From Axinella damicornis (Eukaryota > Porifera > Demospongiae > Axinellida > Axinellidae), in the NCBI GenBank assembly GCA_963931865.1, contig OZ007518.1, positions 9,786,361 through 9,850,360 on the forward strand: a DNA stretch of 64,000 nt, written 5' to 3'. Below, piece after piece: positions 26,836 through 38,453 of this stretch. The notes beneath the pieces are model-generated. The model was not told the DNA's origin and did not search any database. It worked only from the letters and a program-made list of their open reading frames with translations. How positions within the stretch are numbered: the first letter of the stretch is position 1; each line of letters begins with the position of its first letter. The translations under genes were made by a program, and so were the position numbers.

Positions 26836-27181
26836 CATTGTACTTGTTCAGATTCCCTTGTTTCCATTGCACGGACCCTTCGTAACATAGATTATAATCA
26901 TTCTATCATCTCACGTATAATGGTTGCTGTCATCATAGGCCTCCTAGGTGGTTGGTTTTTAGGCATGTTGGTAATGAAGCTTGAAGTTTCATCACAAGTT
27001 TATTATCATCCATTGTGCTCATTGCAAGTTTATCATTGTGTTCATCACAAGTTAATTAATTCATTCATTTGTGTTGTTCAAAGTTAATGATAATTGCAGT
27101 GCATGTGTAGGTGTGTAGATCCATTGGCATTACCACAAACTCGTGCTCGTCCCGTTACCACAAACCACCACCTGAGCATAC
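26836..27181. other. Gene-free stretch
   Basis: Counterpart of 3,936-4,382 in A with a ~100-base deletion. No coding signal. Confidence 0.5.
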
Positions 27182-27333
27182 TAGCCTCATTCCCAGGCCT
27201 TCCCTGTTCTTTCTGTTCTTCGGTTTGCGTTGACAATAATACACGCGGATGCGGAAGAGCCGCACCGCTCTTCTGCATCCGTCAACGCAAACCGAAGAAC
27301 AGAAAAAACGGGGTAGGCCTGGGAACGAGGCTA
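27182..27333. mobile_element. GCCTCGTTCCC hairpin with long inner stem
   Basis: Ortholog of 4,383-4,537. The inner stem TGTTCTTCGGTTTGCGTTGA / TCAACGCAAACCGAAGAACA carries a compensated T-to-C / A-to-G pair relative to A, so pairing is kept. Confidence 0.85.
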
Positions 27334-27531
27334 AGGGGTATATACCACAAGTGGCAAACACAGACCATAGTTTCGAGATCTGATGGTGTTTCCAGCAAAG
27401 CAAAACATTCTCACGGCACAATCGATCATGATTGGGCACATGTGATTCAGGTAGGTAACAAACACAAATGCACAGTCATGATGACTCATCAATTCAAAAG
27501 GCACCAGGTGCATTTAGACCTGCAAAATAAT

Positions 27532-27631
27532 TAGCCTCGTTCCCAGGCTCCTCCCACCAGCTTTTTGTCGCATACTCGGTGTACCAAAAAAATGGGGACA
27601 AAAAGCTGGGGAGGAGCCTGGGAACGAAGCT
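27532..27631. mobile_element. GCCTCGTTCCC hairpin, long form
   Basis: Ortholog of 4,768-4,867, ending GAACGAAGCTG, so the right outer arm has begun to decay. Confidence 0.85.
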
Positions 27632-27756
27632 GCAAAATAATCATGCGGAAGACATGCCTATTTTGCCTAACTGTGTCCCCAGCTGTGAATGGGAATAGAA
27701 TTAATGGCGCTAGTCTTGGGACAAGCTTCAGAAGCAGCTGCAGCAAGGTCTCTCAT

Positions 27757-27850
27757 TAGCCTTGTTCCCAGGCCTCCGCCCATACAGATTTTATCTCTCT
27801 ACACGGCTGCAAGATAAAATCTAGGCGGATCGAGGCCTGGGAACGAGCTG
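27757..27850. mobile_element. GCCTCGTTCCC hairpin with ATTTTATC stem
   Basis: Ortholog of 5,000-5,088, with a small insertion (ATCGAG) in the right arm. Confidence 0.8.
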
Positions 27851-29227
27851 GTCTCTCATGACTGGGCTAGATAGTTGCTAGTTCCGTGTTCTGCATTAAA
27901 GTTGCCCATTTTAGTGAGCAAAATAATAGCTAGGTCTTGACTCAATAGAAGTGAGTTTTCTACCTATAGGATAATAGCTGTTCACAAACTAGAGTATAGC
28001 TATATATATATATAGCTAACTCTGTCAGTAAGGCTCTATAGGTTTGCTTCGATCAGTTCACAACTAGTGTTCTACTACCTCTGTCTCTAGGATATATGTT
28101 TGATTTTGAGTAGTGTTCAACCTTATCAAACCTCTGTCAAACCCGGCCAAGACTCGATCCATCACGTAGGTTTGACAGAGGTTTGGTACCTCTGCTTGAG
28201 TTCAGAAAGGTTAATTCATCACACTATTGAACCACATCGAACCACACTGGTTTTCTGAGAACTTCTGCCTGTACAAGTGGGTTCTCAAATTGAAGAGGGT
28301 TCAACCCTTCCGAACCTCCTATGAATGAGCGTGATCGAGTGATCAAGGCTCTTGGATAGCTTTCCACCATACACTTCAGAAATTACCGAACCTTTTCGAA
28401 CCACTTTCAAACCTTTCTGAACTAGCTAAATCCTTCCCGGGATACATAAGCTAGTTTGTCCCCTCTAAAACACAGCTAGCTACAGTGTTTCAGACTCTTG
28501 CCTCTAGCAATAGACATACCTGTCACATGAATATTTAAATACACCGGCCCCTGTGCCCTTATATATCAATTGATGAGTCATCATAATTCTCCTCCCAACC
28601 GTAATATGACTGTGCATTTGTATTTGTGTTATTCCATATTTGTACATCTGCTGAGTCGGAATGTACCGTGAGAATGTTTTGGTTTGCTGGAGTTCGTAAG
28701 TGCATGGTTATTTTTAGTAAGTGCTGTTTGACCTTATTTGGTGATGCTACCCATCCTCTAGAACTTCCTGTCAGCAGACTATAAATAGCTGGTTATACTT
28801 TTATGTTCCAAATGAAATCTACTACTATACCACCAGAGTACAACCGCCACCTCACCTCTCCTCACCGTGCGCTGTCCACTGGCTCCTCTCCCACAGCTGC
28901 CTACTACAGTACAACCGCCACCTCACCTCTCCTCACCGTGCACTGTCCACTAGCTCCTCTCCCACAGCTGCCTACTACAGTACAACCGCCAGCTGCCTAA
29001 CATCTCTTGGTGTCTCACCACCTCTCCCAAGTACCATTCTCCTATCGACCTCTTCTTCCGAGTGCCCACCACTGCTTTGCTTCACCAGATCAACCTCGGG
29101 TTTGTGGTATTTAACTCGTAAGTAAGACCGCACGTTACAATATCATATTGCAGCGGATAATTTTGTCCATAAGTTCTGAGCACACTGCACAGAATTATCA
29201 CAACACAATAAGCAAAGCCACTGACAC
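27851..29227. other. Gene-free region with 71-bp repeat
   Basis: Ortholog of 5,089-6,522. The 71-bp repeat starts at 28,838, 28,909 and 28,980. A GCTATATATATATATAGC palindrome lies near 27,995-28,015. No supported gene. Confidence 0.55.
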
Positions 29228-29262
29228 TAGCCTCATTCCTGGGCGGCCTGGGAACGAGGCTA
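29228..29262. mobile_element. GCCTCGTTCCC hairpin, minimal form
   Basis: TAGCCTCATTCCTGGGC followed by GGCCTGGGAACGAGGCTA. Confidence 0.8.
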
Positions 29263-29302
29263 CACTGACACCAGCAAATGTGCATTGTAGGAATGAAACC
29301 AG

Positions 29303-30837
29303 ATTCAGAACGCATCCGTTAACTTGATCTGTGACGAAGGAGTTCTGCCGAGGTCTGGAAGAGTGGAAGAGAAGCTACAAGACAGTGTGAAATGGTGCCG
29401 TCTGCTGTATGATGTGCATTCCATGGTTCCATATACTGACAACATGGCTGTGGGTTTGGGCATACAACACCACGATAGAAATACACTCAGAACTCACAAC
29501 TTGTAGTCCAAGGAAGATATCAGCTAATGAATTACGGGCTTGACCTTTGACCCTTAAGACTTAATATAATGAATTATGTGCTTGACCTTTGACCCTTAAG
29601 ACTTCCTGCCTGGAATTGTTTGTGCTATTATACACACTTAATTATAGTATGGTGAGTGGTTTATCTGGTGGTTGCTAGGTGATGGTTGCTAGGTGATGGT
29701 TGCTGGGTAATTGTTGCTAGGTAATTGTTGCTAGGTGATCTTTGCTAAGTGGTTGGTATGTAGTCCAACAGCTGACTCCTGAGCAGAGGTGGCTGCAGGA
29801 TTGCAGTGGCCTAGGAACTGTGCTATAGTACTAGTGGTATTCCACACAGAGGGCCTTGAAGGCGGTACAATTAACATGCTTGCTGCACCGTCAGCGTGCT
29901 GTATGGTATCGACAGCAAATTAATCTAGATATGCTGTTGATACCATCAAACACCGAGACAGAGGTATCATAGGTACTAACACCATCCATCTCTTTACAAG
30001 CTAAACCACTTTAATATGCCAAACCAGGAGCGCATGAACGAATGAAAAAGCACTAAAGTGCTATATCTAGCTAGCTCATCAGTTTGTCACTTTGTGCCGC
30101 TTGGTTTGTGGTAGCGCTGGTGTCGCTAGACGCTACGCTTCACGTACCAGTAGTCTAGTAACAGCATTAGTGACCCGCTGATGTCGATTTTGTGGCACAA
30201 GCACCAAGTAAAGTTTTCGCGGTGAGCTAAAAACTGTCATAACTCTCGAACTAAACATTTTTATCCAAATTGCTATGTCAATTTAGTTCCTTACGTCGAG
30301 CGATACCTTGGTCTCACTCGTCAAGTACCCGCAGCGCACGCTAGAACGGTAACAGACAGACACACAGACACACACGATCGATGAGTACTAGAACCTCGCC
30401 CCCGTGCATCGGCGAGGTTAACAATGTTGTTTTGTTTTGGAGCGAGTATGGTAACTGAAAAAGGGGTGGATACAAAGGCCATTACCGAGAGCTATTATTG
30501 GATATCGATATCTTAGTGACATACCCATTCTTGACTATTGCACAGACTATGTTTACACTTTTCATGCATGAATACAGACATACTGCATCCACCCCTTTCC
30601 ACATAATGTGCTTATAATTGATAAGTTGGAATGATTATGTAACCATGGTAACAGGAGTGATCATTCTAGTGTTACTGTGACATACTCCTCACTGTCCCAG
30701 GGTGGCCACTCTGCGACTGTACCAGGAGGCTGAGAGGATGGTGCTTGCTATATAGTGTGGAGATGGATGACCTGCCTGCCCCAAACACAGTACAGGTCAT
30801 CCTAGCTGATCAGGCTGATGCATTGCTCCAGCTGTGA
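29303..30837 (+). pseudogene. Exon relics of an unrecognised gene (unit B)
   Basis: The first stretch, 29,303-29,453, is open from a CCAG acceptor (IQNASVNLICDEGVLPRSGR ... EEKLQDSVKWCRLLYDVHSM) and has no frameshift, unlike its A copy. The second (from 29,769, LTPEQRWLQDC...) is broken by an 8-base insertion after GGAACTGTGCT. The third, 30,706-30,837, reaches an in-frame stop after QEAERMVLAI. Copies A and B are thus damaged at different points, as expected for a non-functional hitch-hiker. I do not recognise the family; the C-terminal end would be ...ADQADALLQL. Confidence 0.45.
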
Positions 30838-31490
30838 ACTATGATCACAACATTGCTACTAATTCAGCAGTCAATGTCAGTCATGACTGTTGCAATCTGT
30901 ACTGTGCTGTGTGTGCAACCTGAAATTGCCAATACAGGATCCCACCTAGGGGTACACCTCCTAGTTTGGCCCATGAGACTAGCAGTGTCACATAATGGTA
31001 GTTAGTAGTAACTATAGCAACAGTGGTAACTATAGCAACAGTAGTAACTATAGCAACAGTAGCAACTATTATAGGCAGTAGCTAGAGGTGTGGGTTCACA
31101 TGAAGTTGATACATGTAGTGACCAGAGCAAGTATGAGCTGTTTCAGACCATAGACGATATAAACCAGAGGAAACATGATCTACACGTTAGCTAGTGCATG
31201 CCTTAAGAATAATCCCCAGGGTGTGATAGCTACGTGCTAGTGATCATGATCGTGAAGTGTGGAAAAGATCTCTGTAGGGGGGTTGTTTAGTTCACTGTTC
31301 ATGCGATCATTGCTGCATGCCTTGTTTCCCTATACTTTTTGCCGTCTGGTTGCCCACATCCTGTTACGTTTATGTTTACATTATCGTCCGACTTGGGGGT
31401 GGGGCTCAAATGGGCGCGGCTCACTAGTACTGCGCTATAGCTACCAGCCGAATTTACGCTGCAGACTTGCGAGAAGCATATTGCACCACC

Positions 31491-32061
31491 ATGTCGGTCG
31501 ACCCGTCCCAGTTGAGGTCCTCACCTCACACTGGCTACTACCTAACCTTCTTTGTAATGAAGACACCCCTCATCATGAATGGTCAGCCTGCACAGATCAC
31601 CTCAGACGATGGGCATCTCACCCTCAGCTGTCGCAACCCTCCCGTCAGCATCACGTTCGACTCCCTCATCGGCGAGGTCGACGCTGTTGTGAAGACGTAT
31701 GGTCTGGAGGTGGTGAGTAACTACTGGTGTGAGGAAGTACCTCTGTTTGAGCTAAAGCTCTCTTCTCAGCGCAGTCTTAAAAGGTTCCTTCGCCTGCAAG
31801 ACCAGCTCCAGAGCGAACTCGCATCCAGAATTTCTGCAAACTTAACTCAGAAGCAGCAATCGGTGGGTCCAATTGTAGTGTATGCACACTGCGAAGTACA
31901 TATGCTTACCCCCCGCCCGGAAACAAAGGATGCCAAGGTGTTGGTAGTGACGTCCGAAAACATTGACACTTGCGCCACCATTTGGAGAGAGAGTGAGGTG
32001 TTCAATTTTGGTGCTCTATACAGAGCGATGAGGATTGATCGCAAAGCAATTCCCAACGAAG
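31491..32061 (+). CDS. Copy B exon 1: novel N-terminal domain
   Basis: 190 codons plus one base. Differs from A by scattered replacements (VMKTPLIM, SLIGEVDAVVKTYGLEVV, FLRLQDQLQSELASR) and carries AHCEVH where A has HSEVH. The upstream frame is not shared with A, which supports the ATG at 31,491. Confidence 0.75.
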
Positions 32062-32081
32062 GTACTAACATCTGGCTATCA

Positions 32082-32150
<69 letters not shown>

Positions 32151-35100
32151 CACAAGCCTCCCAACTACCACTTTGGTTGTACTATACTACCGGTATGTTA
32201 CAACAAGGTTATGCGAGTCTGTAATGCGAGTAATATTGGAACACATACATAGATAGATAGATAGATAGATAACATTTTAATTTGCGACGGGAAATGCCTC
32301 ATCGGCAAGTATATGCCGGTCTTCCTGAGGGTCCTGGATACATACAATACAGAAACACAATACAGTATACCAGGTAAGGCTGTCCTAAGACAAAAACAAG
32401 AAAAGGTAACAGAGCCAATAACTGAAGGGCTGAGAACCAGAGTGGCCTAACCCAAAATCAAGTACTGGAAATTGCATGAATTGCTCAAAAATGGAGTAAA
32501 AAATATGCAATGGGTACGAGCATATGACCGAAATTTTGAAATTCTTGAAATTTCAGCAGCTCCTGAAACACATTATAACAGTATTCTCAAGTTATGGGGG
32601 GCTAGTTCAATGTTTGTGGGTTAGGCCACTCTGGTTCTCAGCCCTTCAACTATACCTGACAGGAGGGCATAGGTAGTAGTGTGCCGCCAGCCTCGTTCCC
32701 AGGCCACGTGGGGTGGCCTGGGAACGAGTTACTTGGGCTATGTGCACTAGTGCTGAACTCAGGCTCTGTCCAAATCCCACTAAAGCACCCGCATGGTTTT
32801 TCCGAATGTATCCTTTGCCCATCCAGATGAACAAGTCATGAGCAATGCCATTTATGGTTCAGTGATGATGTCATCACCATCCCTCATGCGGCCCAGGACC
32901 TGCATGAAACTCTCCTGCATTGAAAATGCAGAATTCCTGGGTTATCAAATCAAATGAACTGACTAGTAGCACAGATCAGATCACTTAGGCTAGTGGTAGC
33001 AATCCCCCCTGCTCAGTTGCCTTGGTAACAGTAATTGGACAGCCACCGGGCTAGTAGTAATTATGGGCCTTAGAAATTGTAGGAGGAGCAAGTTCGGAGT
33101 TTGTTTTAGGGTATACAGAAAAATCTCCCCCTCCAGGTCAGGTGACCTTGGCTCTGCTGGACCGGGAGCTACATGAAGTCTCCGAGTGGTTTGGCCTCGG
33201 GTTGCACCTGGGTGTGTCAGAAGCAGAGCTCCGGGCCATTGAATACAACCCCACGCTGCGCAGCATACCACAGTTCAGGACGGAGATGCTTGCTGCACGG
33301 ATGAGGAAGTTGCCTGAGCTCAGTTGGTCTCACACTGTGCTGGCTCTCATGGCAGTTGGCAGGGGAACCCAGGCTCAGAAGATTGCACTGAAGTATGGTA
33401 AGACTTAATTCTTCTAGCTGAGAGCATTGCACATTCCAAGGTGTCCCACATCCTTGCTTGTGCATCAAATTTGGTGAGGATACTTTGAACTTTCCTATAT
33501 TGCTGCAGTATGTATGTGTTTCATCTTCCACCTCTTCAACATGTCAATTTTAGGAGTTCCAGTTCCAACCTCGGTTGAGAAGAAACTGCCGCCTCAACTG
33601 GATACTCCAAGTCAGGTACGCTGAAGCAAATGTAGCTATCTGGTGGGGAAGATGGAATCGTACCATGTGAGTGAGATAATATGTATTTTGTTGATTGTTT
33701 CCTTCCTTCTCACACAGACGCTAACACCCTTGCAGCAGGAGCTGTCTAGCAAAGTCGAGAAACTGAGCAAGGACATTGAAGCAAAAGATAGAGAGCTGGC
33801 AGTGAAAATTCTAGCATCAGAAGAAGCTAGGAGGCAGAAGAGTGCAGTCAATCAAAAACTGCTTGGAATCAAACGAACCATTAAACAAACCGAGACAAAA
33901 ACTGTGAAGCTGATTCAACAGAAGGTGGAAGTTGAGATGCAGCTACAGCTGAGGGAACAAGAGCTCCTGTTCTTACGCACAGGTCACCAGAAGGACAGTG
34001 AACAGCTTCGGAATATTATTCAGAACAAAGAAGAGGAAATCCGCGAGTTGAAGCACCGCCTGCTCTCAGTTGGGAGTGAGTTGGCCTCTGAGAGGAAGGT
34101 GACGCAGGACCTGAGGGAGAAACTCTGCCAGGCAAGTGCTGCACTGGCTGAGAAGTCGGCACTGGCACAAGAGCGAGGGAAAGTGACCGAAGACTTCAAA
34201 ACTCTGCTGGAAGGGGAACGACAGAGGGTGGACCAGCTAATGATGCAGCTAACCAGTGCTAGTACTTCCAGAGACCAGTACATCCGAGAAATTGAGGTAA
34301 ATTGCACATTTAATTCAAGCATCCCTCTGACCTGATCATGAGCATATGTGCAAGCAGTAATATTTTTTTCCTTCCCTGTACTTTCCAGCACCAGCTTTCC
34401 AATGCTAGAGTAGAGCGTGAGAGTAATGCAAAGGAAATTGGCCAGCACAAGCTCACCATCGCACAGAGGGAAGGGGAAATGAAAACTCTTCAGCTTCAGC
34501 TGCACAAGCAAGAGACTCTCATTCAGAAGCTCGACCAGGGGTCAGCTGTGGTCAGGGAGGGTAGCGCCAGTCAAGAATTGGAGTTACAACAGAAGCTCTT
34601 TCAGGTGACCAGTGAGGCTGCTGAGCTGAGGGAGAAGCTGGAGAAGGCTGAGGAAGGCAAGCAGGATGCAGTAAGGGAGATGGAGGCTACTTGGGTTAAG
34701 AGTGACATCGTGCAACGCCGGATGGTGGAGCTTGGAGAGCAGACACAGGTAAGCTTGGACCCATCATGTAGCTATGAGTTCAACTTCCAAAAACAACTGC
34801 TGACCTGAAGGGCTAATCACTGCTGGTGCCGGGATATAGCTATCAAATAATATATGATGTACAGAATTCCAGCATGTACCGGCATATGGTAGTCCTATTA
34901 CACTGTGGCAGTCATGTGCAGCTGTAGCAGATTGTGAAGATGATAGAATTTGTAATCATCAACCAGGGTGGATATGGCTACTTCCTCTGGTGGCTCAACA
35001 AGGCCTTCATGAAACACTCTCAAGTCTGATAAAGTGCAGTGGACTGCATGGGGAATGTGTGACGTTCAATCTTTCATATAATAGGCTCCACCTTAAGGTT

Positions 35101-36835
35101 TTCATTTCTCACCACGTCTCAGCTGCAACTGCCTTCCCAGCCTGCTCCACCCTCCCGCCTGCCACGACCCTCCCGGCATGCTGCGCGAAGCCGGTCCATT
35201 CAGCGCTCGACCGTTAGCTGCGTGGAGATCGATGGTAGCCATGCCTTGGCAGTCTATGTGAACAGTAAGTGTCGAGAACGACTCATACAAACCTGGAAAC
35301 GGGTCGTTTTGGCGTTGAATTCGGCCACTTCTCAGCAAGGCCATGGAACGGCTGTCTTGGCATCTTACGCAGAACCTGCCTGGTACGATTCCGGAGTGTT
35401 TGAGCAGGAATAATGCGGCTGTTGTGTAGTATGGGGCAACGTGATAGCGCTGTCAGCTATACAATAGTCTCAAATAAGAACTTCACGCACTGGTATAGAA
35501 TATATTCATGCATGACTTGCGGTTTTGATCGCCCACACAATTAAACGTGATGTTTTTCAAGTGACAAAATATCCCAGGCTCTCCCCCTTTCTCTCAATTT
35601 TTGTTCACGCGTGAGAGAGCCTAGGAACGAGGCTAATTCCAGTGTAGGTAGGGAATTTATAATTGACTGGTACATACATACTTATAATTTAGTCAGCAGC
35701 TTATTCAACAAGTCCATTCTAAACTGCTGCATCAGTGCATTTCATAGCTACTACATGTACTATGGCACTATAGTGTACCTGTAAATAATTTGGCTCCACA
35801 AAGTCTGGAAGGCGCCAAATATTTCAAAGTGCAGCTGCTGTAGATTTCCATAGTGACCAGTGTTGAGTTGTTTGCAAGAAGAGTTCTAGTTGAGTAGCTA
35901 GCTCCTAGCTAGCTAGCTAGCTAGCTAGCTAGCTGTTTAGCTTTGTTGCTGGTTTAGTGAGTCAGGCTACAGCTAGAGAATTGCCTGAGGGCTAGTTGCT
36001 AGCCAAAATACGGTAAGCTCAAAGTTGTGTTCAAGTTTCCTATATAGCTAGTTGGATAGCTCCATGTGCAGCTGCCAAATTTATTCTCAGCTTGCCTATG
36101 TAAGTTGCCTAAAGAGCATCATTTTGAAGGAAGTGCATTTTACCAACTCAAAGCACAGCTATAGCTAGCAAAGTCACAAACTATGGAGCTATAACTGCTA
36201 TTACATGTACCATATATGGGCATTTTGTGGTGGACTATACAGAATAAATGTTTGCAGCCATGACTTGCATGGCAACAGCTTCACAAGTCAAAGTTTAGCC
36301 GTATCACAACAAATATCCACCACTGACTTGCAATGTATGGTACCTGTAATTACATAAGTACTAGGAATACGCATGCGCAGTGTCTATGCCTCGCGCACGA
36401 TCACAAACTGTAATCTGTAGTAGTAGAAAAACGAAGGTGCGAAGGTCAGTGCAGCGTGCGAAGTTTAGTTGTTCGAAGTTGTGCGAAGTTGCTGAGGTTG
36501 AAGATGGCTAAGCGTTGCCAGGAAGAATACGAAGACGTTAACGAGGTTCTACACCCTTCGACACTGTCAACACTCTACATACCATGGCCTAGACTAAACG
36601 TTTGTCTTACTTGTCTCCGCTAAACTCTCCTCGTATACATCGCTTCTTCGTCAATCTGTCAGACTCTCTCTCCTTTGCCATACTCTCTTCTGAGGCGGTG
36701 TCCCTTTTCCCCGCTTCTTTCGTAACTCTGCATTCCGCACGCGCAGTACATGCACGTGGCTATCAGGACCACAGAAACCGCAGCGATGCAACCGCTCCCT
36801 GCCCCGTGCAATTAAAGTGTGACGGATATATATAC

Positions 36836-36875
<40 letters not shown>

Positions 36876-38233
36876 CAGACGCGATGTGACTACGCTGCAC
36901 GATTAGTTGCCTCGCGCTAAGGCGCTCGGCAATGATGTCATAGGAATTGGTGGGGGGAATTTAAAAAATGCAATTGTGCTTGCTACATATTATTTCTCCA
37001 GCATCAGGTACTACTAGTACTCGTGAGATTGTGTTAGAAGATGTAGAATTACAGTAACTCATTGCGAGAGAAAACACATGCCCCTGGGGCATCCACCACT
37101 TCTATGATGTCATATTATTATTATGAACACTTTAATTCTGCCATCAATATGGTGCAGGTGTGTACTTTACACACCATGCAATTTAGCATTTTGACATAAT
37201 TAAATTAGCTATTTGTTTACCTACAGCCCATAATAGTTGTTGTACTAACAAAGAAGCCGCTGCCGGCTGAGAAATTTTCAGTAATGGCCGCTCTATGACA
37301 CACACTGTGTCTTCTCTGTCCCAGGCACGTCCCCCCAGTGGGTTACAGCCTCTCACACTGAGGTGGAGGCGGCACAGAAACCTGCCGTGGGGGATGAAGT
37401 ACCCACACTGTGTGATGGTGGAGGAGAAGATGTACATCGGAGGAGGATGGACATACAGTGTTGGTGACCCACACACAGTCTGTCAGTATGAGTCAGACCA
37501 GTGGGTGAGACTGGAACACTATCAATGGAGGTACTTTGCAATGGCTGCCGTGAAGAAGAAGCTCACACTCGTGGGCGGTCTGGATACATCCATTCCGCTA
37601 TGGCGGGTGACCAATGAGATCGCAGTGTGGGAGAGGAAGGGAGTGTCCCACCAGTGGACTCACCCGTACCCCCCCATGCCCACACCTCGCTACTCACCAG
37701 CAGTAGCCACACACAACCAGTGGCTGGTGGTGGCAGGTGGGTGTGATGTCCGCCATAACTACCTAGCCGCAGTTGACCTCCTCAACACAGACACTCGACA
37801 ATGGCTGTCCACGACACCGCTGCCAGTGAAGTGCAGTCACGTGACAACCGCCATCGTACAAGACGAACTATACCTTGTAGGGGGGACACTGACCACGACA
37901 CTCGTTGTGTCCCTCCCCGACCTTGTGAGTACTGATAGCGCCAACACTGCCAAGTCATGGCGCACCCTCCCCTCCCCTCCACTGGAGAGCTCTGCCGCCA
38001 TTACGCTCCACGGAGCTTTGTTAGCCGTTGGGGGTTGCCATGGCAACGATCGCAGTACAGCAGCCATCCACGCCTACCAGCCTGCCACGAACAATTGGAA
38101 GCAGGTCGGCGAGTTACCTACTGCACACTCATCTAGTGCATGCACACTGCTACCCAGCGGTGAGCTCCTGGTTGCAGGAGGATTCCATAGCAAAGGCGCA
38201 CTGACTAGCCGAGTCGACGTAGCTGCGATGTGA
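31491..38233 (+). CDS. Death-domain / coiled-coil / Kelch protein, copy B
   Basis: Exons 31491-32061, 33137-33397, 33554-33615, 33718-34296, 34389-34748, 37227-37280 and 37325-38233 join in consistent phase to about 931 residues. The N-terminal domain, Death domain, coiled coil and Kelch propeller are intact. A 1.5-kb deletion starting inside exon 6 (35,177) removes the PPVVPPRP motif, the exon-6 donor and all of exon 7. Exons 5 and 8 are both phase 0, so skipping keeps frame. If the truncated exon 6 (from 35,123) is used instead, it reads on to a stop at 35,413 and gives a form without Kelch. Whether B is expressed is unknown. The Kelch loops differ from A and C at nearly every variable site. 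Confidence 0.7.
32083..32148 (+). repeat. C33 homopolymer plus (CA)n beside splice donor
   Basis: 33 C followed by about 16 CA dinucleotides, 22 bases after the exon-1 donor. Confidence 0.9.
32253..32340 (-). mobile_element. Putative non-LTR element 3' end, inverted
   Basis: On the minus strand: CAGGACCCTCAGGAAGACC, GATGAGGCATTTCCCGTC, AAATTAAAATGTTA, then (TCTA)n. It matches the 3' ends at 23,285-23,372 and 63,930-64,000 but keeps the hairpin GGCATATACTTGCC. It marks the left border of a B-specific replacement of intron 1. Confidence 0.55.
32422..32649. mobile_element. 228-bp MITE with 31-bp inverted repeats
   Basis: CTGAAGGGCTGAGAACCAGA through GTGGCCTAACCC and its inverse GGGTTAGGCCAC...CTCAGCCCTTCA; interior non-coding. 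B only. Confidence 0.9.
32689..32729. mobile_element. Single GCCTCGTTCCC hairpin at the 60-bp array site
   Basis: AGCCTCGTTCCCAGGCC, ACGTGGGGT, GGCCTGGGAACGAG. One unit where A has five and C about eleven. Confidence 0.8.
33137..33397 (+). CDS. Copy B exon 2: Death domain
   Basis: Same 87 codons as copy A apart from conservative changes near the end (GRGTQAQKIALKYG); phase 1 at both ends. Confidence 0.8.
33718..34748 (+). CDS. Copy B exons 4-5: coiled coil
   Basis: Exons 33,718-34,296 and 34,389-34,748, same lengths as in A and C (193 and 120 codons). About a dozen replacements against A (EEARRQKS, TLLEGERQ, VERESNAK, REGEMKTL, LDQGSAVV) leave the heptads intact. Confidence 0.85.
35123..35413 (+). 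CDS. Copy B truncated exon 6 fused to unknown open stretch
   Basis: LQLPSQPAPPSRLPRPSR is followed at 35,177 by sequence homologous to 17,419 of A (HAARSRSIQRSTVSCVEIDG...), the scar of a 1.5-kb deletion. The fused frame stays open to TAA at 35,413. An internal ACA/GTAAGT (35,264) could act as donor but would end in phase 1 and not fit exon 8. Confidence 0.4.
   Translation: MQLPSQPAPPSRLPRPSRHAARSRSIQRSTVSCVEIDGSHALAVYVNSKCRERLIQTWKRVVLALNSATSQQGHGTAVLASYAEPAWYDSGVFEQE
35576..35634. mobile_element. GCCTCGTTCCC hairpin variant
   Basis: CCAGGCTCTCCCCC ... GAGAGAGCCTAGGAACGAGGCTA, ortholog of 18,597. Confidence 0.75.
36360..36932. mobile_element. ~570-bp insertion specific to unit B
   Basis: A and C read ACATAAGTATGATGTCATAGG; B reads ACATAAGTA, then this block, then ATGATGTCATAGG. 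It starts CTAGGAATACGCATGCGC, a motif also at 22,897 and 63,549. It contains an ATG (36,505) with a 39-codon frame (MAKRCQEEYEDVNEVLHPST...) and an (AT)n run at 36,830-36,868. Nature unknown; possibly a retrotransposed or DNA element. Confidence 0.5.
37227..38233 (+). CDS. Copy B exons 8-9: Kelch propeller
   Basis: Exon 8 (37,227-37,280) and exon 9 (37,325-38,233, 302 residues). Six Kelch motifs. Loops include WTYSVGDPH, LDTSIPLWR, CDVRHNY, TLTT and FHSKGALT; pre-strand residues KY, WRY, YS, K, S and HSSS replace those in A. Confidence 0.9.
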
Positions 38234-38447
38234 CGTAACCTCATTCCCAGAACACTTCCTGACATGAGAACGAGTTTTGACGCTTGATTTATTTTGTCAT
38301 GTAAATGCTTTTTCCTTGTGTATAATTGTTTTGTATTTTTGTAATAATAATTCTGGAAAAATGCTAACAAAGCGCGAAGTAACAAGCATGAATTTCAACA
38401 AAACAGAAAAGCGCGTTTTATATAATTTCTAGCAGCCGACGATATCT

Positions 38448-38453
38448 AATAAA
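38448..38453 (+). promoter_or_regulatory. AATAAA poly(A) signal formed at LINE junction
   Basis: Units A and C read CTAATAAGTCAAC here; the LINE insertion changes this to CTAATAAACCTC, creating AATAAA 215 bases after the copy-B stop. Confidence 0.5.

Noticed and set aside
26473..26890. Repetitive proteins with 16-residue periods on both strands
   Set aside because: A 48-bp repeat free of stops stays open in several frames; copy number changes freely and no start or splice context is conserved.
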